61,577 bases of DNA from Gemmatimonadaceae bacterium (GCA_025928185.1 JAICKA010000010.1:1-61577), one strand, 5' to 3'; shown: positions 45,380 to 56,359, numbered from the stretch's first letter. Translations and numbers: made by a program. Notes: a model not told the origin generated them from the sequence alone.

Positions 45380-46843
45380 GTGGAACAGGACGGTCAGGCA
45401 GCCGGATCGGTGTCGCGCAGTCAGAACGTGGTGTACGTCCTGCCGCACGACTGGACCTCGATGTCGCAGTTCCTCGGGCCAATGCTCGACCGGGTGGATG
45501 ATGCATCGCAGAGCGTGCAGCTGCTCGTGCTCACCGCCGATGCGGAAGCCGCCGCCGCGGTGATGGCAGCATCGGTTCGCCTCACCGAGGGACGGTCCAT
45601 CGGGCTGCTCGCCGCGACCTCGTCCGCACGGGCCGCACGACTGATCCGAATCCGACCGGCGCAGGTGCTCGCGGGCACCCCCGACACGATCGTCGACCTG
45701 GTCCGGTCCACGGCGCTCAAGCTGGATGCCGTGAAAGGCATCTGCATCGCCTGGACGGACGAGCTGATCGCGCAGGGCGGCGCGCCGGCGCTGGAAACTC
45801 TCATGGCCGAGCTGCCGAAGGACTCCGCGCGCACGATCGTGACCGCGGAGCTTTCGCCCGAGGTCGAGGCGCTCGTCGAGCGCTACGCACGGCGTGCCCG
45901 TCGCGTCGTTGCCGCGCCGAACGAAACGGACCAGCCGATCGCCGTCGAATATCTCGCCACGTCGAGCAATGCCCGGCTGGCCGCGCTGCGTCGCGTGCTC
46001 GATGCAATTGACCCGAAGTCCGCAGTCGTGTTCGTGCGCGACGAGAACAGCAACCGCGAGGTGCGCGACATGCTGCGCTCGCTGGGCTACTCGGGCGCCG
46101 ATGCCAGTATACGCGTCGAGCTCGCCGCGCCGCCGGACACGGCGCTGGCGATTCTCTTCGATCTGCCGGCCTCGCGCGCCGAGCTTCGCGAAGCGGCTGC
46201 CGGCGCCCAGCGTGCGATCGCGCTGATACAGCCGCGCCAGCTGAGCAGCTTGCGCGCGCTCGCCGCCGGCGGCGACGTCAAGCCGTTCGCCCTTCCCGAA
46301 TCGGGAGATCGAGCGCGCGCCGCCGAGCTCCGGATGCGAGAGCAGATCCGCGACACGCTGGCGAATGGCAATTTCGCGCGCGAACTGCTCGCGCTCGAGC
46401 CACTGCTCGACGAATACGACGGAATCGAGATCGCGGCGGCGGTGCTGCAGCTGCTCGGCCGTGAGCGTTCGGCGCGCGCCGCTGTCGTCGGCGCGGCGAC
46501 GACGCCGGCGCCGGCGTCGTCCGGCACGATGGCTCGCCTGTTCGTGAACGTCGGTGCGCGCGACAACATCCGCCCCGGCGATTTGGTCGGAGCGATCACC
46601 AATCAGGGCGGACTTTCGAGCGCTCAGATTGGCAAGGTGGATGTGCGCGAGTCGCATTCGCTCGTCGAGGTCGATGCCAGCACGACGGCGTCGGTCATCG
46701 ACCGATTGACCGGATCGATGATCCGCGGCCGTCGCGCGGTGGTGCGGCTGGACGAGGGACGCGCGCCCCGTCCGGCCGGCGGCGGCGGCGGCGATCGCCG
46801 CGAGCGAGTATCCGCTCGGCCGCGGCGCGGGGAGCGCGAGTGA
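45380..46843 (+). CDS. Degenerate DEAD-box helicase-like protein with DbpA RNA-binding domain
   Basis: 487 residues from a GTG (a TTG three bases earlier is possible), after GGGGGG. The two RecA-like folds of a DEAD-box helicase can be traced ([13 protein letters not shown] for motif Ib, [11 protein letters not shown] for motif [11 protein letters not shown] for motif III), but Walker A is absent and DEAD reads TDEL. The C-terminus keeps a DbpA-type RNA-binding domain ([20 protein letters not shown]). It probably binds structured RNA without unwinding it by ATP hydrolysis. It overlaps the thymidine kinase start. Confidence 0.8.
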   Translation: MEQDGQAAGSVSRSQNVVYVLPHDWTSMSQFLGPMLDRVDDASQSVQLLVLTADAEAAAAVMAASVRLTEGRSIGLLAATSSARAARLIRIRPAQVLAGTPDTIVDLVRSTALKLDAVKGICIAWTDELIAQGGAPALETLMAELPKDSARTIVTAELSPEVEALVERYARRARRVVAAPNETDQPIAVEYLATSSNARLAALRRVLDAIDPKSAVVFVRDENSNREVRDMLRSLGYSGADASIRVELAAPPDTALAILFDLPASRAELREAAAGAQRAIALIQPRQLSSLRALAAGGDVKPFALPESGDRARAAELRMREQIRDTLANGNFARELLALEPLLDEYDGIEIAAAVLQLLGRERSARAAVVGAATTPAPASSGTMARLFVNVGARDNIRPGDLVGAITNQGGLSSAQIGKVDVRESHSLVEVDASTTASVIDRLTGSMIRGRRAVVRLDEGRAPRPAGGGGGDRRERVSARPRRGERE

Positions 46844-47460
46844 TCTCCGACGGCTACTACTCGAACGGCACGTCGGGCTGGATCGAGGTGATCTGCGGCG
46901 TGATGTTCAGCGGCAAGAGCGAGGAGCTTATTCGGCGCGTGCGCCGTGCGATCATCGCGCGGAAGAAGGTGCAGGTATTCAAGTCGCATCTCGACGAGCG
47001 CTACGCGGGCATCTACCACATCTCGAGCCACGACGGCCGGACGGTGGAAGCCGTACCGGTCGACACGCCCGAGCAGATCGCCCAGCTGATCGAGCCCGAC
47101 ACACAGGTTGTGGCAATCGACGAGGCCCAATTCCTCGCGCCGACGGTGGTCGACCTCGCGACGTCGCTGGCCAATCGCGGCACGCGGGTGATCGTTGCCG
47201 GCACGGACAGCGACTTCCGCGGAGAGCCGTTCGGCGCGATGCCGCAACTGCTCGCGGTCGCGGAAGTCGTCGACAAGCTGCACGCGATCTGTGTGATCTG
47301 CGGCAGCCCGGCGAGCCGCAACCAGCGGCTGATCGGCGGCAAGCCGGCCCGCTACGACTCGCCGACGATCATGGTGGGCAGCACGGAAGCCTACGAGGCC
47401 CGATGCCGCGCCTGCCACTCCGTGCCGCGCCGCGACGAAGACCAGGTGCGGCTGCTATAG
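46840..47460 (+). CDS. tdk: Thymidine kinase
   Basis: 206 residues from a GTG overlapping the previous stop (GTGA). Type II thymidine kinase: P-loop [19 protein letters not shown], the lasso-loop region [11 protein letters not shown] and zinc cysteines ([15 protein letters not shown]). It phosphorylates thymidine with ATP for DNA synthesis. A composite repeat begins right after its stop. Confidence 0.96.
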   Translation: MISDGYYSNGTSGWIEVICGVMFSGKSEELIRRVRRAIIARKKVQVFKSHLDERYAGIYHISSHDGRTVEAVPVDTPEQIAQLIEPDTQVVAIDEAQFLAPTVVDLATSLANRGTRVIVAGTDSDFRGEPFGAMPQLLAVAEVVDKLHAICVICGSPASRNQRLIGGKPARYDSPTIMVGSTEAYEARCRACHSVPRRDEDQVRLL

Positions 47461-47870
47461 ACGGTGGAACGGTGGAACGCTGGAGCGGTGGGCCGGGGCC
47501 GTCGCGCCACACCCAAAACGGCACTCGCCTTTAAATCCGTTCTATGCGTCCCATCCGTGTCATCGCTGTTCAACCTGTTGCGGCTGGGTCAGCGTCATTG
47601 CTTCGGAGAGAGTCGCGAAGCTGCGGAGAACCGCGGAGAACCGCAGAGCACTGCGGAGAATGACTGAGAGGACTTCAATTGTGAGGTCTTGAGGAAGCCA
47701 TCGGCGACCGCAGGTTGCCCGTCGCTAGCGCCATGAGGATCTCGAGCGTCATTCGTGGTGCAGTTGTCCATCATGCCTCAACACCTCCCGCCAACGCCGT
47801 CTCCGCGCCTTTCCGCAGTTCTCCGCGACCCCTTTCCTGTCCCCGAGATGTAGCCGGCCGCGCCACAGAG
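47461..47870. repeat. Composite dispersed repeat, copy 1
   Basis: Starts on the base after the tdk stop with degenerate ACGGTGGA octamers (47461-47492). It then matches the 61.1-61.5 kb region in several blocks: CCATCCGTGTCATC, TTGCGGCTGG, GAGAGTCGCGAAGC, ACTTCAATTGTGAGG, GGTGCAGTTGTCCATCAT, CCGCAGTTCTCCGC, and TGTAGCCGGCC at the end. No gene seen in this stretch. Confidence 0.85.
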
Positions 47871-47905
47871 GCCGCAACGGAACTAAGGTCTTGGCTTCGT
47901 CACTC

Positions 47906-48006
47906 GGCGCGCGGAGCTCCGTGCGCCACTCCGACCGCATTCGCGCCTCGTTCGCCGGTTTCCACCAGATCCGCGTCCCAAAGACAGTCCAACCCGATTC
48001 GGCGCG
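47906..48006. repeat. Dispersed palindromic repeat, copy B
   Basis: Same orientation and high similarity to 127-227, including the palindrome (here with one changed position) and the AACCCGATTCGGCGCG end. It follows the composite repeat and precedes the folE stop at 48036. Confidence 0.8.
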
Positions 48007-48035
48007 ACCGGCTCGCCGCCCACAAGCAACGTCAT

Positions 48036-48644
48036 CTAGCCCGTCGACCGTTGCCCGTGCGCGAGGGTTAGAAATTCGTCGCGGGTGCGTGAGTCGGACC
48101 GGAACAGGCCGCGCACGGCGCTCGTGATCGTGCGAGAATTCTGCTTCTCGACGCCGCGCATCATCATGCAGAGGTGATACGCCTCGATCACCACGCCCAC
48201 GCCTTGCGGGTGCAACGCTTCGTCGATCGCGCCGGCGATCTGCTCGGTGAGTCGCTCCTGCACTTGCAGCCGCCGGGCAAACACTTCGACGATGCGCGGC
48301 AGCTTGGACAAGCCGACGATCTTGCCGTCGGGGATGTACGCGATGTGCGCCTTGCCGAAGAATGGCAGCATGTGGTGCTCGCACAGGCTGTACAACTCGA
48401 TGTCGCGCACCATCACCATGTTGGTGGCGCCTTCCGAATCGAACAGCGCGCCGTTGATCACCTGATGCACGTCGAGCTCATAGCCGCGCGTGAGCCACGC
48501 GAGCGAGGTCGCCACCCGCTGGGGCGTGCGCAGGAGGCCCTCCCGATCCGGATCCTCGCCGATCAGCTCGAGCTGACGGCGCACCGTCTCGCGAAACTCC
48601 TCGTCGGCGCTCTCGGCCAGCCGCCCTGGTGCCAGTTCATCCAC
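48036..48644 (-). CDS. folE: GTP cyclohydrolase I
   Basis: 202 residues from the GTG at 48644, chosen because GGAGG lies 8 bases upstream; an ATG at 48737 would run back across the promoter region. Zinc ligands Cys88, His91 (SLCEHHML) and Cys159 (YHLCMMMRG) are present. It converts GTP to dihydroneopterin triphosphate, the precursor of folate, tetrahydrobiopterin and queuosine. This is the substrate of the pterin synthase at 33.2 kb. Confidence 0.95.
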   Translation of the reverse strand: MDELAPGRLAESADEEFRETVRRQLELIGEDPDREGLLRTPQRVATSLAWLTRGYELDVHQVINGALFDSEGATNMVMVRDIELYSLCEHHMLPFFGKAHIAYIPDGKIVGLSKLPRIVEVFARRLQVQERLTEQIAGAIDEALHPQGVGVVIEAYHLCMMMRGVEKQNSRTITSAVRGLFRSDSRTRDEFLTLAHGQRSTG

Positions 48645-48702
48645 GCTCAAGTCCTCCACGATTAAATTAGCGACGTATAAAGGGTAACCCGGGCGTCCGT
48701 CG

Positions 48703-48731
48703 TTGACGATCCTGGGCCATGGCCGTAGGTT
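48703..48731 (+). promoter_or_regulatory. Probable coaE promoter
   Basis: TTGACG (48703-48708), 17-base spacer, TAGGTT (48726-48731). It lies about 40 bases before the coaE ATG at 48773 and supports that start over a longer frame. Confidence 0.55.
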
Positions 48732-48772
48732 GGGCACGCCTCAACGACCCCACGCCATACCACGAATCCCGC

Positions 48773-49402
48773 ATGCTCCTGGTTGGACTCACGGGCAACA
48801 TCGGCAGCGGCAAATCGACGGTTTCGCGGATGTTGGCGGCGCGGGGCGCCACGATCATCGACGCCGACGTCCTCGCCAGGCGTGCCGTGGAGCTGGGAAC
48901 GGTGGCGTTCGACCGGATCGTGGCCCGCTGGGGCGAGACCGTTCGCGCGCCGGACGGACATCTCGACCGCGCGGCGCTCCGCCAGGTCGTGTTCGCCGAT
49001 CAGGAGCAGCTCGATGAGCTGAACGCGATCGTGCACCCGGAGGTCGAGCGGCTCCGGAAGCGTCTGGTCGAGCAGGCGCGCGGACGCGGCGACCGCGTCG
49101 TCATCTGCGACATTCCGCTGTTGTTCGAGCGGCACATGGTGGAACGGTTCGACCGAATCATCCTCGTCGACGCGAACCGCGCACTTCGGCTGGAGCGACT
49201 GGTCAAGGATCGCGGCCTGCGAGAAACGGAAGCGATGGACATGATCGCCGCGCAGATGCCCGCCGAGCTCAAACGCGCCCGCGCCGATTTTCTGATCGAG
49301 AACGACGGCACGCTCGCGCAGCTCGAGCGTCGGGTGCAGGACGTGTGGGCGGCGCTGCTACGCGACACGGAATCGCCACGGAGTGCCGCCGCGCTTCCTT
49401 GA
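48773..49402 (+). CDS. coaE: Dephospho-CoA kinase
   Basis: 209 residues from the ATG at 48773. P-loop GNIGSGKST (8-16), DADVLARRAV, and the lid region (ICDIPLLFE, RLVKDRGLRETEAMDMI). It phosphorylates dephospho-CoA in the last step of CoA synthesis. It is divergent from folE and 65 bases before gcvH. Confidence 0.95.
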   Translation: MLLVGLTGNIGSGKSTVSRMLAARGATIIDADVLARRAVELGTVAFDRIVARWGETVRAPDGHLDRAALRQVVFADQEQLDELNAIVHPEVERLRKRLVEQARGRGDRVVICDIPLLFERHMVERFDRIILVDANRALRLERLVKDRGLRETEAMDMIAAQMPAELKRARADFLIENDGTLAQLERRVQDVWAALLRDTESPRSAAALP

Positions 49403-49467
49403 CACCGATTTTCGCCCCGGATAGACTCCGCGCGCACGACCGACATCTATCGAACTTGGAGCGCGCA

Positions 49468-49857
49468 GTGGCCGAAATCCCGAAGGACCTGCTCTACACC
49501 GAAGACCACGAGTACGTGAAGCAAACCGACGATCCGAACGTGGTCGCCGTCGGGATCACCGATTACGCGCAGGGCGAGCTCGGGGACATCGTCTACATCG
49601 AGCTGCCGAAGGTCGGCACGACGATCGGCGCCCACGACGTGTTCGGCACCGTCGAGGCAGTGAAAGCGGTCTCCGAGCTGTACGCACCGCTCGCCGGCGA
49701 AGTTGTCGCCGTCAACGACCGTCTCGACAAGGAGCCGGCGCTCGTCAACTCGTCACCGTACGGCGACGGCTGGATGATCCGGCTTCGGCTGAAGAATGCC
49801 GACGATAAGAAATCGCTGATGAACGCGAGCGCCTACGGCGCGCACGTCGGCGGCTGA
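49468..49857 (+). CDS. gcvH: Glycine cleavage system H protein
   Basis: 129 residues from a GTG with GGAG 7 bases upstream. The lipoyl-lysine motif GTVEAVKAVSELYAP carries Lys66. H protein shuttles the aminomethyl group between P, T and L proteins. The lipoate/octanoate ligase at 52.9 kb could modify Lys66. It converges on gcvP; T and L proteins are not in the window. Confidence 0.95.
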   Translation: MAEIPKDLLYTEDHEYVKQTDDPNVVAVGITDYAQGELGDIVYIELPKVGTTIGAHDVFGTVEAVKAVSELYAPLAGEVVAVNDRLDKEPALVNSSPYGDGWMIRLRLKNADDKKSLMNASAYGAHVGG

Positions 49858-49880
49858 CCGTCAGCCAGCTTCAGCCGCCG
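49848..49880. terminator. Hairpin between convergent gcvH and gcvP
   Basis: CGGCGGCTGA (49848-49857) pairs perfectly with TCAGCCGCCG (49871-49880). The arms contain the stop codons of both genes. A shorter alternative hairpin (GGCTGA with TCAGCC) lies inside. No T-run. Confidence 0.5.
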
Positions 49881-52774
49881 ATCGGCGCGGTATCGTAGGC
49901 TTCGATCGGCGGACAGGCGCACACCAGATTCCGGTCGCCGAACGCACTCTCCACGCGGCCAACGGCCGGCCAGAACTTCGACTGACGCGCCCACGGCACC
50001 GGGAACGCGGCACGCTCCCGACCGTACGCGTGGTCCCACGCGTCGCTCACCACGCGCGCCATCGGGTGCGGCGCGTGCTTGAGCGGGTTGTCCTGCCGGT
50101 CAGCCACACCTAATTCGATATCTCTGATTTCCTGGCGGATCGAGATCAGCGCGTCGCAGAACCGGTCCAGCTCCGCCTTCGATTCGCTCTCCGTCGGCTC
50201 GATCATCAGCGTGCCGGCCACCGGGAACGAGACCGTCGGCGCGTGGAATCCGTAGTCCATCAGACGCTTCGCGATGTCCTCCACTTCGATGCCGGCCGAC
50301 GCCTTGAGCGAGCGCGGGTCGACGATGCACTCGTGCGCGATCGTGCCGTGCGTCCCCTTGTACAGCACCGGATACGACTCGTCCAGCCGCTTCGCGATGT
50401 AATTGGCATTCAGGATTGCGATCTTCGTCGCGCGGGTGAGTCCCTCGCCGCCCATCATGTCGATGTACATCATCGAGATCGGCAGGATGCTCGCGCTGCC
50501 CCACGGCGCCGCCGAAACCGAGCCCACGGCGTGCGAGCCGCCGACCGGCACCACCGGGTTGCCCGGCAGGAAGTCGACGAGATGCTTCGCCACGCCGATC
50601 GGTCCCATCCCCGGGCCGCCGCCGCCGTGCGGGATGCAGAACGTCTTGTGCAGGTTGAGATGACACACGTCGCCGCCGATGTCGCCCGGGCGCGCCAGGC
50701 CGACCATCGCGTTCATGTTCGCGCCGTCCAGATACACCTGGCCGCCGTGCTCGTGCACGATGCGGCAGATGTCGGTGATCGCCTCCTCGAACACGCCGTG
50801 CGTCGACGGATACGTCACCATCAGCGCCGCCAGCTTGTCGGCGTTCGCCGTGGCCTTCGCTTCGAGATCGCCGACGTCGATGTTCCCGGCGTCGTCGGTC
50901 TTCACCACGACGACGTTCATGCCCGCCATCACGGCGCTCGCCGGGTTGGTCCCGTGCGCCGACTGCGGAATGAGGCAGACGTTGCGATGCGTGTCGCCGC
51001 GCGATTCGTGGTACTGCCGGATCACCAGCAGCCCCGCGTACTCGCCCTGCGATCCCGCGTTCGGCTGCAGCGACACCGCCGCGAAGCCGGTGATCTCGCA
51101 CAGCGCCTTCTCGAGACGCGTGAACAGCTCTCGATAGCCCTGCGTCTGCTCCGCCGGCGCGAACGGATGAATCTTGCCGAACTCGGGCCACGTGATCGGA
51201 TACATCTCCGCCGTGGCGTTCAGCTTCATCGTGCACGAGCCGAGCGGAATCATCGACGTGGTGAGCGAGAGATCCTTCGCTTGCAGCCGGTGCAGATACC
51301 GCAGCATCTCCGTCTCGGAGTGATAGCTGTTGAACACCGGGTGCGCGAGGAACGGCGTGGTGCGCGCGAACCGTTCGTCGTACCGCGCGTCCACGGCCGA
51401 CGCGAGCGCGTCGACCGTCGGCGCCTGCGCGCCTTTCGGCGTGAACGCGGCCAGCACATCGTTCACGTCGGCGGCGGTCGTCGTCTCGTCCAGGGCGACG
51501 ACGACGCGCGAGTCGCCCGCCGCGCGCAAGTTGATTCCGCGCCCGCGCGCCGCATCGATGACGTCCGACGCCTTGCGGCCGCCGACATCGACGGCGACGG
51601 TGTCGAAGTAGTCCTGCGAGGCGAGCGTGTACCCGAGTCGCTCGACGCCGGCGGCAAGCGTCACGGCCAATCCATGAATGCGGCGCGCGATCGCCGTCAG
51701 GCGTTCCGGCCCGTGATAGACCGCGTACATGCCGGCAATCACCGCGAGGAGCACCTGTGCCGTGCACACGTTGCTCGTCGCCTTCTCGCGGCGGATGTGC
51801 TGCTCGCGCGTCTGGAGCGCCATGCGCAGCGCGGGATTGCCGTCGGCGTCGCGAGACACGCCGATGATGCGCCCGGGCAGCTGTCGCTTGAACTCGTCCT
51901 TCGTGGCGAAGAACGCGGCATGCGGACCGCCGAAGCCGAGCGGCACGCCAAAGCGCTGCGAGTTGCCGACGCAGACGTCGGCGCCCCACTCGCCCGGCGG
52001 CGTGAGGAGCGTCAAGCTCATGAGGTCCGTCGCCGCCGTGACGAGCGCATTCACCGCGTGCGCGCGCTCGCAGAACTGGCGGTAGTCGTACACGGCGCCG
52101 TTCGTCGCCGGATACTGGATCAGCACGCCGAACACGTCGTCGCCGATCGGCGCCGTGCGCCAGTTGCCGACCACGACTTTCACGCCGCGCGCGTGCGCCC
52201 GCGTCTTCACCACGTCGATCGTCTGCGGGTGACACTCGTCGGAGACGAAGAACGTCTGCTTGCCCGGCTTGCCGCGCACCGCATACGACATCGCCATCGA
52301 TTCCGCCGCGGCAGTCCCCTCGTCGAGCAGCGACGCGTTGGCAATCTCCAGCCCAGTCAGATCGATGACCATCGTCTGGAAGTTGAGCAGCGCCTCGAGG
52401 CGCCCCTGCGCAATCTCCGCCTGGTATGGCGTGTACGCCGTGTACCAGCCGGGATTCTCCAGCACGTTGCGCTGGATCACGGGCGGCGTGAGACAATCGT
52501 AATAGCCAAGTCCGAGATACGAGCGGAAGATCCGGTTCTTTTGCGCGATCGTCCGCATGTTCGCCAGCGCTTCGTGCTCGGTCATCGGCGCGTGAATCGC
52601 GAGCGGCTGCCGCATGCGGATGCCGCGCGGCACGGTGTTGTCGATCAGCGCGTCGAGCGAGTCGTAGCCGAGCAGGTCGAGCATCGCCGCCACGTCCGCG
52701 TCGGACGGGCCGATATGGCGCGGAATGAAGCTCGTCGCGTCGGCGGCGGACATCTCGTCACTCTGTGTGGGCAT
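49871..52774 (-). CDS. gcvP: Glycine dehydrogenase (decarboxylating), P protein
   Basis: 967 residues, the full-length fused form. The PLP-binding region [18 protein letters not shown] is present, as is the N-terminal half with [17 protein letters not shown] at its start. It decarboxylates glycine and passes the aminomethyl group to lipoyl-GcvH. It is divergent from the lipoate ligase gene, separated by a 109-base gap. Confidence 0.97.
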   Translation of the reverse strand: MPTQSDEMSAADATSFIPRHIGPSDADVAAMLDLLGYDSLDALIDNTVPRGIRMRQPLAIHAPMTEHEALANMRTIAQKNRIFRSYLGLGYYDCLTPPVIQRNVLENPGWYTAYTPYQAEIAQGRLEALLNFQTMVIDLTGLEIANASLLDEGTAAAESMAMSYAVRGKPGKQTFFVSDECHPQTIDVVKTRAHARGVKVVVGNWRTAPIGDDVFGVLIQYPATNGAVYDYRQFCERAHAVNALVTAATDLMSLTLLTPPGEWGADVCVGNSQRFGVPLGFGGPHAAFFATKDEFKRQLPGRIIGVSRDADGNPALRMALQTREQHIRREKATSNVCTAQVLLAVIAGMYAVYHGPERLTAIARRIHGLAVTLAAGVERLGYTLASQDYFDTVAVDVGGRKASDVIDAARGRGINLRAAGDSRVVVALDETTTAADVNDVLAAFTPKGAQAPTVDALASAVDARYDERFARTTPFLAHPVFNSYHSETEMLRYLHRLQAKDLSLTTSMIPLGSCTMKLNATAEMYPITWPEFGKIHPFAPAEQTQGYRELFTRLEKALCEITGFAAVSLQPNAGSQGEYAGLLVIRQYHESRGDTHRNVCLIPQSAHGTNPASAVMAGMNVVVVKTDDAGNIDVGDLEAKATANADKLAALMVTYPSTHGVFEEAITDICRIVHEHGGQVYLDGANMNAMVGLARPGDIGGDVCHLNLHKTFCIPHGGGGPGMGPIGVAKHLVDFLPGNPVVPVGGSHAVGSVSAAPWGSASILPISMMYIDMMGGEGLTRATKIAILNANYIAKRLDESYPVLYKGTHGTIAHECIVDPRSLKASAGIEVEDIAKRLMDYGFHAPTVSFPVAGTLMIEPTESESKAELDRFCDALISIRQEIRDIELGVADRQDNPLKHAPHPMARVVSDAWDHAYGRERAAFPVPWARQSKFWPAVGRVESAFGDRNLVCACPPIEAYDTAPIGG

Positions 52775-52883
52775 GTAATCCTCAGGGGCCCAGGGCGGCC
52801 CGGATCAGCGGTTGGAGTGCCTTGAATTTATGTTAGGGGCGAAGCCTCCGTGCAGATCTTCCACCCCCCGTGCGCGCAGCCAC

Positions 52884-53663
52884 ATGTCCGGAGTTCACTG
52901 GCGCCTGTTCATCGATTCGCCGGCTTCCGGCGCGGAGAATATGGCGCGCGATCACGCCCTGATGGAACGGGCGGCGGCGAGCGGTGAATGGATGCTCCGC
53001 GTCTACGCCTGGCGCGCGCCCACCATCTCCCTCGGCCGCAACCAGACGGCACGCGGCCTGTACGATCTCGAACGCATTCGCGCGCGCGGCATCGGCGTGG
53101 TGCGCCGACCGACTGGCGGCCGCGCGATTCTGCACCATCGGGAAATCACCTACAGCGTCACTGCGCCCACGGAGGCCGCGGGCGACCTGCACGCGTCCTA
53201 CAAGCGCATCAACCGTCTGCTGGTTCACGCGCTGCGCGGCCTGGGCGTGGACGCGCGCATCGCCGCGCCGACGAGTCGCGCCGCCTCCCCGGGGCTCGCG
53301 CCCTGCTTCGACGAACCCGCCGCGGGCGAGCTCACCGTGAACGATCGGAAGCTGGCCGGCAGCGCACAGTGGCGGGCCGACGGCGCGCTCCTTCAGCACG
53401 GGTCCATCCTGATCGCCGATGATCAGAGTCTCCTGAACCAGCTCACGATCGCCGAGCAGCCGCGGATTCCGACGCCCGCTACGCTCGGCGAGGCGATGGG
53501 CCGCGCGCCCGAATTCCGCGAGATCGCCGGTGCGCTCACGGAAGCCGTCAGACAGCTGGAAGATCCCGCTGCCGAACCGTTCACCGCCAACGAAGGATTC
53601 CGTGCCCGGACGTCGGCTCTCGTCGTCCGTTACAAGGACGACGCCTGGACGTGGAGGCGCTAA
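52884..53663 (+). CDS. Lipoate-protein ligase / octanoyltransferase (LplA/LipM type)
   Basis: 259 residues from the ATG at 52884. BPL/LplA domain: RRPTGGRAILHH (74-85), conserved Lys156 (NDRKLAGSAQWR) and Cys141 in GLAPCFDEP. The Cys lies just before the Lys motif, where LipM-type octanoyltransferases carry their nucleophile, so transfer from acyl carrier protein is possible as well as ATP-dependent ligation. Neighbouring gcvH and gcvP suggest GcvH as the target. Confidence 0.82.
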   Translation: MSGVHWRLFIDSPASGAENMARDHALMERAAASGEWMLRVYAWRAPTISLGRNQTARGLYDLERIRARGIGVVRRPTGGRAILHHREITYSVTAPTEAAGDLHASYKRINRLLVHALRGLGVDARIAAPTSRAASPGLAPCFDEPAAGELTVNDRKLAGSAQWRADGALLQHGSILIADDQSLLNQLTIAEQPRIPTPATLGEAMGRAPEFREIAGALTEAVRQLEDPAAEPFTANEGFRARTSALVVRYKDDAWTWRR

Positions 53664-53719
53664 TCCTCTGCTCATCCGCGGCTCCTCCTCCCTCCCACCT
53701 CCCCTCTCCTCTCTCGACC

Positions 53720-55393
53720 ATGCGCTTCCCGGTTCTCCTCCTCGGATCAGCCGTACTGCTGTCGGCGTGTACGTCGAATGAAACGTCGCGGGCGAGCGCG
53801 GGACCGGACGGCGGCACGCTGGTGATCGACGTGCCGGGCGACGCCGGCACGCTATTCCCGCCGCTCGTGTCGGAGGAAGTCGGACGCATGATCACCGACC
53901 AGCTGTTCGATCGGCTGGCGGAGATCGACTCGAGTCTCGACGTGATCGGCGACAAGGGATTCGCGCCGCGGCTGGCGAAAAGCTGGACATGGGCGCCGGA
54001 TTCGATGTCGATCGCGTTCTCGATCGACCCCAAGGCGCGGTGGCACGACGGCAAGCCGGTGACGGCATCGGACGTCGTCTACACGTTCCACGCGTTTACT
54101 GATCCGAAGCTTTCATCGCCCTCGATGACGCTGCTCTCGAACATCGACTCGGTATCGGTCCGCGATTCGCTCACCCCGGTGTTCTGGTTCAAGAAGCATA
54201 CGCCCACCGAGTTCTACGACGTCGCGTATCAGCTCGTGATCATTCCGGAGCACGTGTATGGCGCGGTGCCGTTCGACAAGCTGGCGACGTCGGACGTCGT
54301 GCGGCATCCGATCGGTACGGGGCGATTCCGCTTCGTGCGCTGGGATGCGGGGAGCCGCATCGAGCTGATCTCGGACACGGCGAATTATCGCGGTCGCGCG
54401 AAGGTGGATCGCGTGATCTACACGCCGGCCAGTCCGGCAACGGAGATGACGCAGGTGCTCACTGGCAACGCCGACTTCATGGAAGCGTTCCCGAGCGATC
54501 AAGTAGCGAAGCTCGATAGCAGCACCGTCGCGCGACCCATCGTGATGCCGCTGCTCGCATACACGTACATGGCCATGAACATGCGCGATCCGGCGGCGAA
54601 GAGCCGGCCGCATCCGATCTTCTCGGACGTTCGCGTCCGGCGCGCGTTGTCGATGGCGGTGGACCGCGTCGGCATGCTGCACAACGTGTTCGGGAACAAC
54701 GGCAGTCTGGGTTACGGTCCATTCCCGGCGACTCTGTCGTTCGCCGACACCACGCTTCCGGTGCCGCCGTACGACACCGCGGCCGCGGCCGCACTGCTCG
54801 ACTCGGCTGGGTGGCGACGGCCGGCATCGGGTGCGGTGCGACAGAAGAATGGCCGGCCGTTGCGCTTCACGCTGCTCGTCCCCTCGAGCAGCCTGTCGCG
54901 CCGGCGGTACGCGGTGCTGATCCAGGAACAGCTCCGGCGGATCGGCGCGCAGGTGGATATCGACGAGCTCGATCCACAAACGATGAATACGCGCATGGTG
55001 AATGGAAACTTCGACGCCGTGCTGAACCTTTTCGGCACCGATCCGGCCGTCGGCGGCACTGAGCAGGCATGGGCGACGTCCGGTATCGGTCCGATGGGGC
55101 AGAACCACATCCACTACTCGAATCCGGCAGTCGACGCACTGCTCGACAGCGCGTCCGCGTCGTTCGATCCGGCCAAGAGCAACGCGTACGCCAGGCGCGC
55201 GTTCGCGACGATCATCGCCGATGCCCCGGCGATCTGGCTGTACGACTGGACGAACGTCAACGCGATCAACCGCCGCATCACGACGGCCACCATGCGTCCC
55301 GACGAGTGGTGGGCGAATCTCGCCGACTGGTCGATTCCCGCCGACAAGCGCATCGCGCGCGACCGCATCGGGCTCGCCGCCGCCGCGCCCTGA
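53720..55393 (+). CDS. Peptide ABC transporter substrate-binding lipoprotein
   Basis: 557 residues from the ATG at 53720. Lipobox LLSAC (Cys17), then a DppA/OppA-type binding protein (SBP family 5) with ARWHDGKPVTASDVVYTFHA near the family signature and FSDVRVRRALSMAVDR in the second lobe. It captures peptides or similar solutes in the periplasm. It starts an operon of five ABC genes, 3 bases before the first permease. A C/T-rich stretch (53664-53719) precedes it. Confidence 0.92.
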   Translation: MRFPVLLLGSAVLLSACTSNETSRASAGPDGGTLVIDVPGDAGTLFPPLVSEEVGRMITDQLFDRLAEIDSSLDVIGDKGFAPRLAKSWTWAPDSMSIAFSIDPKARWHDGKPVTASDVVYTFHAFTDPKLSSPSMTLLSNIDSVSVRDSLTPVFWFKKHTPTEFYDVAYQLVIIPEHVYGAVPFDKLATSDVVRHPIGTGRFRFVRWDAGSRIELISDTANYRGRAKVDRVIYTPASPATEMTQVLTGNADFMEAFPSDQVAKLDSSTVARPIVMPLLAYTYMAMNMRDPAAKSRPHPIFSDVRVRRALSMAVDRVGMLHNVFGNNGSLGYGPFPATLSFADTTLPVPPYDTAAAAALLDSAGWRRPASGAVRQKNGRPLRFTLLVPSSSLSRRRYAVLIQEQLRRIGAQVDIDELDPQTMNTRMVNGNFDAVLNLFGTDPAVGGTEQAWATSGIGPMGQNHIHYSNPAVDALLDSASASFDPAKSNAYARRAFATIIADAPAIWLYDWTNVNAINRRITTATMRPDEWWANLADWSIPADKRIARDRIGLAAAAP

Positions 55394-55396
55394 CCC

Positions 55397-56359
55397 GTGC
55401 GGCGACAGCTCGCCGCCAGGCTCGTCCAGTCGCTGGTCGTCGTGTTCATCGTCACGACGATCAGCTTCATCGTCATTCGCCTCGCGCCCGGCGATCCGTT
55501 CTCGTACGAGTCGTCGCGGGTCACGCCCGAGGTGCGTGCACACTGGCGCGCCCAGTTCGGCTACGATCGTCCGATCCCAGAGCAGTTCGTGCGTTACGTC
55601 GCCAGCGCGGCGCACGGCCAGTTCGGTTACTCGTTCTCGATGCACGAGCCGGTGTCCACCGCGCTTGCCCAGGGCGTGCCGCGTACGCTGCTGCTCACCG
55701 GCATCTCGCTCGGACTGAGCTTCCTGCTCGGGCTCGTGATCGGCGTGACCCAGGCGGCGCGCCGCGGCAGCTGGTTCGACCGCGCGAGCGGTGCTGTCCT
55801 GCTGCTCTTCTATTCGCTCCCGGACTTCTGGCTCGCGCTCATGGCGCTGCTCGCGTTCGCCTACTGGTGGCCGGTGCTGCCGGCCGGCGGGATCGTCGAT
55901 CCGGTGTTGCACGAGTACATGAGCGGCGGCGCAGCCGCCATCGATCGATTACGACATCTCATATTGCCGGCGCTGACGCTCACCCTGCTCACGGCGGCCG
56001 CCGTCGCGCGCTATCAGCGCACCGCCATGCTCGAGATCCTGCCGTCGGACTACATCCGTACCGCCCGCGCCAAAGGCGTTCCCGAACGACAGGTCATCTG
56101 GCGACACGCGCTGCGCACGGCACTGACTCCGCTCATCACGCTCCTCGGACTCACGCTGCCCGTGCTGCTCGGCGGCGCGCTGTTCGTCGAGAAGGTCTTC
56201 TCGTGGCCGGGCATGGGCATGATCGCCGCCGACGCGATCGGCTCCCGCGACTACGATCTCGTCACCGCGACGGTGATCGTCGGCTCGCTGCTCGTCGTCG
56301 CCGGCAACCTGGCGGCCGATCTGCTCCAGATGGCGGTCGACCCGCGCGTTCGTGAATGA
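55397..56359 (+). CDS. Peptide ABC transporter permease (DppB type)
   Basis: 320 residues from a GTG. Six membrane helices; N-terminal RLVQSLVVVFIVTTISFIVI and the cytoplasmic EAA-like loop DYIRTARAKGVPERQVIWRH. It forms one half of the channel. It overlaps the next permease gene by 8 bases. Confidence 0.94.
   Translation: MRRQLAARLVQSLVVVFIVTTISFIVIRLAPGDPFSYESSRVTPEVRAHWRAQFGYDRPIPEQFVRYVASAAHGQFGYSFSMHEPVSTALAQGVPRTLLLTGISLGLSFLLGLVIGVTQAARRGSWFDRASGAVLLLFYSLPDFWLALMALLAFAYWWPVLPAGGIVDPVLHEYMSGGAAAIDRLRHLILPALTLTLLTAAAVARYQRTAMLEILPSDYIRTARAKGVPERQVIWRHALRTALTPLITLLGLTLPVLLGGALFVEKVFSWPGMGMIAADAIGSRDYDLVTATVIVGSLLVVAGNLAADLLQMAVDPRVRE

Noticed and set aside
50243-52825. 860-codon open frame opposite gcvP
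   Set aside because: Same reason: His/Arg/Val-rich, no recognisable motif, entirely antisense to a certain gene.
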